This document shows positions 56,575 through 64,000 of a DNA stretch of 64,000 nucleotides, one piece after another. Made by a program: the position numbers and the translations under genes. Origin of the DNA: Alligator mississippiensis (Eukaryota; Chordata; Crocodylia; Alligatoridae); contig NC_081832.1 in NCBI RefSeq assembly GCF_030867095.1, positions 59,009,444-59,073,443 on the forward strand. Reading direction: 5' to 3'. Under the pieces are notes generated by a model. It was not told the DNA's origin. It saw only the letters and a program-made list of their open reading frames with translations, and ran no database searches. Position 1 is the first letter of the stretch; every line of letters starts with the position of its first letter.

Positions 56575-58012
56575 GATTAGGATTGCCAACTCTGACTGAA
56601 GCTATTCCAGGAGATTTTTTTTTCTCCCAACATGCATAATGTCATTAATAAGGGTGCACTAATAGAGATTTTTGGAGCTGATACCGATGGACAATTTTTA
56701 ATGAGTCATATTGGCCAATACTGATCCAATTGCCAATATGCAACTGGGCAGCTTGGAGAGTAGCATCCAGCTCGTAAATCTGTTGTGGAGGTACAGATTG
56801 AGGCCCCCGTAGTGAAGGAGGGAGCGGGGCTGGGGCAGGGGCAGGCACTGCACAGCCAGGGCGGGTGTATGGGACAGAACTGCGAGCAGCTCATCCAGGG
56901 GACATGGAGCGGGGAGGTGGCTCCCACCGCTACGCACACCCTGGGACGGCATGGGGGGGTGTGCCACAGGATCTGTGCACATGGCAAGGGTGGGCTGCCA
57001 CTGTGGGCTGGGGCTGGGAGTGGTGCCGGGCTCTTCCTGGCAGGGTGCTGGCTTGGGCTGCGCTCAGGGTGGGCGGCGCCACTTGTAGGGGGGCTACTGG
57101 CTACTGGCTACTTTGCCATAGCCCTCCTCCCAGTGTTGCTGCTGCCCACCCCAAGCGCAGCCCTGGCCCAGCCCCCTGCCAGGAATTACTCAGCACAGCC
57201 TTGACTCCAGTCCACAGCAGCAGTCTGCCCTTGCCCCACATGCAGATCCAGGGGCATGCCCCCCCCCCATGACCTCCTGGGGTGTGTGCAACAGTGGGAA
57301 CCACCACCCCCTCCCCACGCCCCATGGACGAGCCGCTCATGACTCCATCCTCCACCCCACCCTGGCTGTGCAGTGCCTGCCCCTGCCCCAGTCCCACTCC
57401 CTCCCTCACCACCGGGGCCTCGATCTGTCCACCCCCCCATGCCCCTTCTCTCACAACAGACTTACCAGCTGGACCCAGTTGCTTTCCATGCTGCCGGGCT
57501 GTGTTCCTGGCCGCCTGCACTGCAGCTGCACGCATGCATGGGGTATTTATTGATGACATTATCAGCCATATCAGCCAAAAAAAGCCAATTGCCAATACTG
57601 TCAATTTTCCTTATAGCAGTGCTGATCCAATATGGGACTGATGTATCAGTGCACCTCTTGTCATTAATTGTATTGTTCAACCCATTCACAATATCAATCT
57701 CCCAGATTGCTGTCAATAGTCACCAGGAAATTGATGCTGATTCCGGTAGACTCCTGGCCAATCCGGGACCCCTGCACTACCCCCACCTGGTCCCGCCTGT
57801 CAAGATCAGGTATCATGCCACCCTGAATGCCCAATCTAGTGTGCAAGGCCACACTATCCAGCCTAAGTGTCCCCCACAGTTCTGGAAATTAAGTCGTGAA
57901 AGTTGCACCAGTACTCCCTCACTACCAAATTTTTGGACCCATAGGGAGCCTTGTGGACCAGATGACACAATGCCAGAAGCCAGATCTGGCCTCTGGTCCA
58001 GGGGTGAGCATG
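56575..58012. mobile_element. Older GC-rich repeat split by a hAT insertion
   Basis: TAGGATTGCCAACTCTG and CCAGGAGATTTTTTTT before 56649 belong to the same repeat as CTCCCAGATTGCTGTCAATA and CCAATCCGGG after 57667. The hAT at 56649-57659 sits between them with its target duplication. The type resembles the common TAGGGTTGCCAACC repeats. Confidence 0.5.
56649..57659. mobile_element. hAT non-autonomous element, intact ends, about 1 kb
   Basis: Starts TAAGGGTGCACTAATAG, ends TATCAGTGCACCTCTT; GTCATTAA flanks both sides (56641-56648, 57660-57667), a perfect 8-bp duplication. GC-rich interior with GGGGCCTCGATCTG. Same family as 13217-14085 and 28457-28645. Its open frames on both strands are compositional. 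Confidence 0.88.
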
Positions 58013-58109
58013 CTATATTATAATAATTTCCACAGGCTAAAGTGAATATTTATCAATTTTAAAATGTGCATCCTCAGAGTACACTTTTGCTTTATTCTTG
58101 ACAGAATAA

Positions 58110-58465
58110 GGGTTTCTGTTTTCTCTAGTTACCTTCTCTTTCACCACTCAGTACTCTATGTATCTCTGTAAGTTCCCTCTTGTTCATCCCTTCTCCAAAG
58201 AAGTCTCATTCTTTTCAGCTTATCCTCATAAGGAAACGTCTCCTTGCCACTAATTATTTATGGTGTCTGCTTTTGCCCTTTATTTTTGTTATTTCCTGTT
58301 TGAGATACTTGATCATAACTGCACCCAGAATTGCTAGCTAAGGCCACAGCAGATACATTACCTATATAATATCTTCTATCATATTGTCCATCCTGTTCCT
58401 TAAGCATTTTGAGATTTTTCTCTCTGTTTTAACTGTTGCTTATGAGGAAACGTCTTTACTCAGCT
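58110..58465 (-). mobile_element. Old CR1/L3-type LINE fragment (tentative)
   Basis: TTTTCAGCTTATCCTCATAA and CTGCACCCAGAATTGC on the plus strand resemble the inverted CR1 C-terminal signature (TTCAGCCTCTCCTCATA ... CACCCAGAACCGGAC) seen at 46976. Strongly diverged. Confidence 0.5.
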
Positions 58466-58939
58466 GTCCATGGTGATACCTGTTCTGTAGTTTTAGTCGT
58501 TAATCTGATGCCTTTCACCAGCAATAAATTAACTTAAATATGCATAAAGCATAGGAGAACATAGGAATAAGATGATCAAAATGGCTTAGAAGGCAAGATT
58601 AGCACTGGTTTTTGTCTCTCACTCCTCTGCATGTTCTTAATTATACATACTGCAGAACTAAGAGTCTCTCAATTCAACAGATTTCTTCAGTGGGCTTGAA
58701 TTCAACAATTCTCCAGTGGGTTTGAAATTGGAAGTTACTTGGTACTTGCCTCTCCCAGCATGTAATATTTGTTCCCTCCCCTTCAGGATCTGAGACTGTG
58801 AAGGGGGAGGCATGTTAAGATAAATGCTTTTCACAATACTTTCAGCCCAGATAATGGTTAATAATCATCTCATTTTTTAGTGCATGGGCTTAATAGAGAA
58901 TACTCTGAAATTCAGGCAAAGCCTCGTTAAGTCTTTCTA

Positions 58940-59289
58940 GGCAGACAAGGTTCCTTGGGTGAATTTGATATCTTTTATTAGACCAATCCAAATGGTTGGA
59001 GAATAGTTATTAAGCAAGCTTTCGAGTTCAAAAACCCTTCGTCAGGCTAAGGAAGCTGCAGTAGTTGGTGTGTGCTCTTCCTGGATGGAATGAAAAGTAA
59101 AGAAGCCAGGGGCTGGGCTGGGCTGGGCTGGGCTGGGCTGGGGAGTCAGGTGCCAGGCAGATTGTAATGTATTAAAAATCCAATGTCTGTTTAGTCCCTG
59201 ATCTCTAGTATCCAGCAGGTTGATGAAATGGAGCTCATAGGCTCGTCTCTGGGAAGTGTTGTGTAAGTTTCCCTTGAGGATCAGGAGGA
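58940..59289 (-). mobile_element. Penelope-like element 3' copy with 13-bp target duplication
   Basis: TTAAGTCTTTCTA flanks both sides (58927-58939, 59290-59302). The minus strand encodes ELHFINLLDTRDQGLNR, the end of a Penelope-like GIY-YIG endonuclease (pattern ...FdT...GLNr...), then non-coding sequence with CTGACGA (59045-59039), a GGGTT/GAACTC stem and GAAA (59023-59020), a hammerhead-ribozyme-like core, and ends CCAAGGAACCTTGTCTGC. 5'-truncated. The family call is from motif memory; the retroposition is direct from the flanks. Confidence 0.72.
59111..59140. repeat. (GGGCT)6 repeat
   Basis: Six exact GGGCT units inside the Penelope-like copy, just after its coding remnant. Confidence 0.95.
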
Positions 59290-59535
59290 TTAAGTCTTTC
59301 TATTCATTTCAGTATGTATCTAGCCCCAGGACGCTGCTTGTTACTGTTGTCTAGAACTGCATTGTAACAAATAAGTTCGCACCACTGCATTTAATTTCCT
59401 AGTTTGCATCTGTGCTCAGTTAACTACTCTTGATTTTCATGGCAGCTCTGTACTCAGGCAGTGCTGGAGAACTGTATGACGGCTTGTTAGATTGCTTCTA
59501 TTAGTCTACTGTCACTTTTATTAGTGTAGAAGTAG

Positions 59536-59711
59536 CAGCGGTTCCCAATCTGTGGTATGGGTACCACCAGTTGTGCCCAGACAACCTGTCAGTGGTATGC
59601 ATTAACAGATTTATTTTAATTACTTTGTAAGACAAAAAATTGCTGGTGGTACTTAAGGTTGTATTGTTTTAAATTGGTGGTGCACAATCTGTCAGGGTTT
59701 GGGAACTGCTG
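59536..59711. mobile_element. Short hAT MITE
   Basis: Starts CAGCGGTTCCCAATCTGTGG and ends GTTTGGGAACTGCTG, inverted copies of each other. The flanks do not match clearly. Confidence 0.7.
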
Positions 59712-60000
59712 AAGCAGAGCATTTGATGTTAAAAAAATCAAAGTGGGTGGATGATTCTTTCATTTAATATAGAAGAAGCTCCATAATTAGGGAAGATGTT
59801 GCATTCTCATGTATGTCTCTGTCCACTGATTAAGCATATTAAATGTCTTAACCTGCCAGACAAGGAATATTAAAATGATATGGCAGGATCCTGGTTTTCT
59901 CTGTTAAAAAAAATTCCAAAGTTATCTGATAAAAAATCCAAAATTCTCAGATTGAAATCCCAAAATCTATGTTTTTTCACAATTAAAATGAAACACCATT

Positions 60001-60062
60001 ATATATATATCAGCAACGTGTGTGTGTGTGTGTATACACACACACGCGCGTGCACATGCGCA
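60001..60062. repeat. AT/CA/CG alternating palindromic microsatellite
   Basis: ATATATATAT, then GTGTGTGTGTGTGTATACAC, then CACACGCGCGTGCACATGCG. Alternating purine-pyrimidine throughout and largely self-complementary, so prone to hairpin or Z-DNA. Confidence 0.85.
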
Positions 60063-60075
60063 CACGTTATATATA

Positions 60076-60373
60076 GGCAGACAAGGTTCCTTGGGTGAAT
60101 TTGATATCTTTTATTAGACCAACCCAAATGGTTGGAGAATAGTTATTAAGCAAGCTTTCGGGTTCAAAAACCCTTTGTCAGGCTAAGGAAGTTTCAGCAG
60201 TTGGTGAGTGCTCTTCCTGGATGGAAGCCTGACGAAGGGTTTTTGAACCTGAAAGCTTGCTTAATAACTATTCTCCAACCATTTGGGTTGGTCTAATAAA
60301 AGATATCAAAATCACCCAAGGAACCTTGTCTGCCTATGTCCTTAGACCAACACGGCTACAACTCAAACCCCTG
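60076..60373. mobile_element. Penelope-like inverted-repeat copy with 13-bp target duplication
   Basis: Two 109-bp arms (60076-60184 and 60226-60334) are inverted copies of the 3' part of the element at 58940, around a 41-base loop. The right arm is followed by a 39-base tail ending CCAACACGGCTACAACTC and CCCCTG. CACGTTATATATA flanks both sides (60063-60075, 60374-60386). On the plus strand the right arm holds CTGACGA (60229-60235), the stem GGGTT-TTTG-AACCT, and GAAA (60251-60254), then GCTTGCTT. This is the hammerhead core order. Confidence 0.8.
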
Positions 60374-60435
60374 CACGTTATATATATATATTTATATATA
60401 TGTAAGTTGAACACAGTGTTTTGTTGATATATTTA

Positions 60436-62747
60436 TGTAACCCTTCAGCTGAGCACCTGTCAGCAGCAACAAGGGCCAAGTTCAGTTTTGGGGTACTAAA
60501 TAGATTTCACCTGGGCTCGAGCCCCCACCCAGACTACCTGGGAAACACTAAATAAAACCACTAGGGTGTCCACTAAAACCAACAACCCTTCCCTCACAAG
60601 CAGTGAAAGCATAAAATCCAAATTTATTACAAAGAATAAAGAAAAAACAAAAGTAAACACTAACTATAATTTTAATACACTATTATTAACTACAAAACAA
60701 GGTCTATAGGTAGCACCCTCTTGGGGAGGCTTCCCTCATACCCAGGCAGTCTGGGACATGGGGCTCCGCAAAGGATAGTTCTGGGGGGGCGGCACACCTT
60801 TACTTGCCCTTCAGCAATGGGCTGGAGAGGGGGGCCCACACCGAGGCATCCTACAAGCTGCTCCTTGAGTTTGCTGCACCACAGGGAACTACTCAAGAGC
60901 GTAGGTTCTTCTGCACTGCAAGGGGCCCCTTGTTGCTTCCTGCTAAGCTGTAGCACCAATCTCCACTTCCACGTGATGGTTTTGAGGGGTTAACTGCTGC
61001 TTTTGTCAGCATATCACACCCCAAAGTTTCTAGTCCTAATCCCAGCTCTGCCAGGGCGGGAAATTTCAAGAGAGCTCAAAGACAAGCCAGCCAAACAGCA
61101 AAAGAGCCTGAGCAGCAACCAGTGCCAACCGCACTGCTTGGTCAGGACAAAGAGCTGCAAAAGCAACAACATGTGCCAGGCCCAAACTGTGCCAGGCCCA
61201 AACATGCAGCAAACATACAGCAGGGCTCAGCAACGCAGCTAGGCTGAGACACAACCGCTGTAAAACAAAAGAAGGGGGACTCAGGCCTGTCCTGCACCAG
61301 GGCCTGAACATACAACAAAAGAGTGCCAGGCCTATTTAGCTGCAGCCTGGACATTTAGTCTCAACTACTCTGTTATGTTGAGACCTAACAGCTATGAAAC
61401 AACAAAAAAGGGCTAAGGGCCTATCTTGGCTTGGGTTTGAACTATGTCTAGCACCCAACCACACCACTTGGTTGGGGCATAAACTACAAAAGGGACAAAA
61501 GGAGACCCTGGACTATCTCGCTGGGCCTGGACCGGTCAGCAGAAGCAGCCAGACCTATACTGCACTGAGGCCTGGATAAATAACAAGAAGTGCCAGGTCT
61601 CACCCTGGCTCAAACCATGCCAGGCTTCAGCCTGGCCCAAATCTGCCAGCCAAACATGTGGCTGGGGTTCAGACACACAACTAGGCTGACATGCAGCAGC
61701 TGTGAAACAGGAAAAAAGGCCCAGGCCTATGGCTGCAGCCTGGACATCCAATCTCAGCTGTACCACAGTGCTGAAACACTACAATTCCCAATACAGGGAG
61801 CTAGTACCTGCCAGGACCCCGTTCTTGGTCAGCCTACACTAGGGCTAATACACTCCTGGTATCACCCCACTCAAGGCCAAAACTGCCAGCAAGACACGCA
61901 GCTGGGATTCAGCTGAACCCAAAACAAGTTGCAACAGCAATTAAAACATGCCAGGCTCTCAGCCCTGGCCCAGAGCATGCCAGCAAAACTGCCAGGCTCC
62001 AACCTTGGCTAGTTTGCTGCAGGGATTGATACCCCCCTGGCATCAATCCCACTCAAGACCCAGAAAAAAACAAAAGGGGAAAGAGGGAGAGAACAGGGGT
62101 CTCAAGCCCTGAAACAGACTTTCTCTCCTTGTACCTGAGGCTTTCCCTTCACATAGCTTCCGTTTACTTCTCCACTGAAGTGGGGGAGACCCTCCCCCCA
62201 TGGGGAGCAGGTTTTCTGACTCCCAGTTCAGCTCTCCACGTCTCAGCAGCCCTAGGAGAAAGAGACCCCAGCTCGGGTGGCTTGAACCTTAAATAACTTT
62301 TGACATCATCACAGGGTCCCAATCAAGAAACACCATCATTTGAACACTGATAATGCAGACCAATCAATTCAAAGATGGTCAGTGTTCCTGGATCTGGTCA
62401 CAGTCACTAAATTGGCTTTATAGGTTCTTTTAAGGTGGGGGGCAGGCAAGCAACCTGCAGCTCTTCAGAAGTTAATATACATCCCTTTTTACGTTTGCAC
62501 AAACACACGTTGACCAGCTTCCAGATGGTCACTGTGTGCTTGTGCAAAGATTCAAGGAGACTCATATTAACTTCTGAAGATCCGCACGTGGCTCCAGAGC
62601 CTCAGGTTGGCCGCCCGTGTTTTAAGGAGTCTTAAGACAATGGTCTGGATACAATGAAGGGGGAGGGAAGTGGTCCCTCCCACAATATACAACAACCAGA
62701 AGCACACACTTTACCACACACAACCCCCAGTGTGTGTGGGTGTTACA
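60436..62747 (-). mobile_element. Long LTR-like fossil, about 2.3 kb
   Basis: Ends TGTAACCC and GTGTTACA are inverted copies (TG...CA). Read on the minus strand: CCAAT sequences near 62370 and 62325, a TATA-like TTATTTAAGG near 62290, and AATAAA near 60625, as in an LTR with a very long R. The middle (about 61000-62000) is made of diverged units rich in TGCCAGGC and GCAGCTGGGATTCAGCTG-like motifs. Flanks TTTAT and TTTAC are nearly a 5-bp duplication. It carries a younger hAT insertion. Solo; family unknown. Confidence 0.5.
62436..62619. mobile_element. hAT MITE inserted in the LTR-like fossil
   Basis: TTTTAAGG flanks both sides (62428-62435, 62620-62627), a perfect 8-bp duplication. The termini GGGGGGCAGGCAAGCAACCT and AGGTTGGCCGCCCGTG face each other, and inner arms TCTTCAGAAGTTAATAT fold back. 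It belongs to the common hAT type with GTGGCTCCAGAGCC near the end. Confidence 0.88.
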
Positions 62748-62749
62748 TT

Positions 62750-63095
62750 TACAATTTTAAAGCAGTTTGAAAGCCTACCAGTAGCTCAATCATTATAATA
62801 AAATACAGTCTCAATTCCTATATATTTTGGTGTTTGATTTTGGGTTTTTTATCATAGAAAATCAGAGATCCCCCTGGCCCCTTTGCTCACTAGGATGTGG
62901 GTCCAGCTGCAGCTGTTCCTACCTCCTTCCTCCTGCTTTGTGGCTTTGAGCAGCCCTGGTAAGCCAATGCCCTGCTTATACCCATGCCATTGCCCCTCAC
63001 TCCCAATCTCCCATAGTACCCCATCCCCCCCACCAGCTCTGCTGGTGCCCCTCACTCCAGATCTATTGATGCAGGTAAGAGTCTAATGTATTCAT
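62750..63095. other. No gene recognised
   Basis: Short intergenic stretch between the LTR-like fossil and the LINE pieces. Confidence 0.4.
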
Positions 63096-63099
63096 ATCC

Positions 63100-63360
63100 T
63101 AGACAATGCATTTACTATGTCTGGGATGGACTCGTCAAAGGTGGACAGGGCCAAGTCATCTGTGTAGGTATACCTGTGCTGAGTGGAAGGTCAGATATAT
63201 AGATGTTCATAAGGGTGGGTGCTAGCACTGATACTTGTGGTACCCCATTACACAGACACTTGTATCTGTTTCTATCTCCTCCACTGGTGGAGAGGATGAA
63301 GCATCTGTGTGAGGACCAATGTGTAAGTGTGGTGATTGCTGACCACCTCCTCACATATAC
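63100..63360 (-). mobile_element. LINE reverse-transcriptase palm fragment (jockey-like)
   Basis: The minus strand encodes NGVPQVSVLAPTLMNIYISD, corresponding to the GxPQGSVLAPxLFNIYxxDLP motif of jockey-type non-LTR reverse transcriptases, with decay. It is not CR1, whose motif here is LGPVLFN. The family is not named with confidence. Confidence 0.75.
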
Positions 63361-63519
63361 AGCTTACCCACACACCCAGGATGAGGACCTGGCAAGCATC
63401 AATGATAAAGTAGTTGTGTGGCTCCACAATATTAATGATGTGTAGAAGGGGAAATGAAGTATGCGAGAGAAGAAGAAACAAAATACCCAAATACTGGAGA
63501 TGTACTCACATGATTGCAT

Positions 63520-63960
63520 GACCCAAACCAAGCAAAAATGTCAACAACCCTGATAGCTGCAGACCAATATCTTTGCTATCAGTTGCCTACAAAACCACTG
63601 GAAAAACTGGTCCTAAATAGGATAACTGACATCATTGTTCCACTGTTCCCACCAGAACAGGCAGGGTTCCACAAAAGTAGATGAACCACTGACCAGGTAG
63701 TAAGGCTTGCTCAAGACATTGAAGATGCTTTTCAAAGAAGGGGAAAAGCAAGTACTGTGTTGATGGATCTAATAGCTGCTTGTGATACCGTCTAGCTGAA
63801 AGGACTAGAGTACATACTACTCAAGATGATCCCAGATAGGAGAATGGTGGCCTTTATCACTAATATTATTATCAGTGGTAAAGGCCATCATTCTCCTATC
63901 TGGGAGTACATACTGCTCAAGATGATCCAAGATAGGAGAATGGTGGCTTCTGGTTTTCTT
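63520..63960 (+). mobile_element. LINE reverse-transcriptase fingers fragment, opposite strand
   Basis: The plus strand reads, with frame decay, CRPISLLSVAYKTTGK, then a Q-A-G-F-H-like block and a V-L-M-D-L block near 63760, the standard order of reverse-transcriptase motifs 0-3. It would precede the palm piece in a normal element but lies on the other strand, so one part is inverted. Confidence 0.7.
63808..63947. repeat. Local inverted-plus-direct triplication in the LINE piece
   Basis: A 30-bp arm (63831-63860) faces an inverted copy (63875-63904, two mismatches) across a 14-base AT spacer. A 44-bp direct copy of 63808-63851 then follows at 63904-63947 with two mismatches. Confidence 0.92.
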
Positions 63961-64000
63961 TTTAAAAATAAGCTGGGAAAGTATTTTGACTTTACTAGTA

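Noticed and set aside
57101-57604. 167-codon Gly-rich open frame on the minus strand
   Set aside because: Inside the hAT 56649-57659; compositional.
32136-64000. C1QTNF2 coding exons downstream of SLU7
   Set aside because: No Gly-X-Y collagen frame or C1q domain is present; only a speculative 5' exon is noted.

Overview
The window is vertebrate nuclear DNA, most likely from a crocodilian and less likely a turtle or other sauropsid. The clues are intron-rich genes of mammalian architecture, CR1 LINE 3' ends and reverse-transcriptase pieces, many non-autonomous hAT elements with 8-bp target duplications, Penelope-like fragments ending in a motif that I associate with alligator repeats, and LTR remnants. 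The species call is inference from repeat content; no species marker gene is present.

Two genes can be supported, arranged head to head around a CpG-rich promoter at about 14.1-15.1 kb. On the minus strand, five coding exons between 12097 and 7815 encode a 195-residue securin (PTTG1). On the plus strand, fifteen coding exons between 15456 and 32135 encode a 583-residue SLU7, the second-step splicing factor. Every junction has GT/AG ends and compatible phase, and both reading frames are intact from ATG to stop. The promoter holds two CCAAT boxes oriented toward PTTG1, a GCGGGAA/TTTAAA (CDE/CHR-like) pair, an ETS site, a perfect NRF1 site and an 11-copy CCCGA repeat. The SLU7-PTTG1 pairing is the arrangement I know from mammals.

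The left flank (1-7.7 kb) has no gene that I can support. It holds a Harbinger-like element, two CR1 ends, a Penelope-like fragment and a palindromic MITE. The right flank (33.4-64 kb) is gene-poor. It holds hAT copies, CR1 pieces in both orientations, several LTR-like fossils, two retroposons with 13-bp target duplications, and at the far right a rearranged LINE reverse transcriptase. One non-repetitive block around 50.8-51.2 kb looks like a non-coding first exon; in mammals the next gene downstream of SLU7 in the same orientation is C1QTNF2, but none of its coding exons is in the window.

The most interesting points are a securin whose KEN degron reads QEN while its D-box is intact, the compact cell-cycle-type bidirectional promoter with a G-quadruplex-prone repeat, Penelope-like copies carrying a hammerhead-ribozyme-like core (one copy is a 109-bp-arm inverted repeat with a 39-bp tail and 13-bp target duplication), a tRNA-Gly-like module inside a 1-kb LTR-like repeat, and several nested insertions that give relative ages. 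I saw no bacterial-type system, CRISPR array or new multi-gene system.
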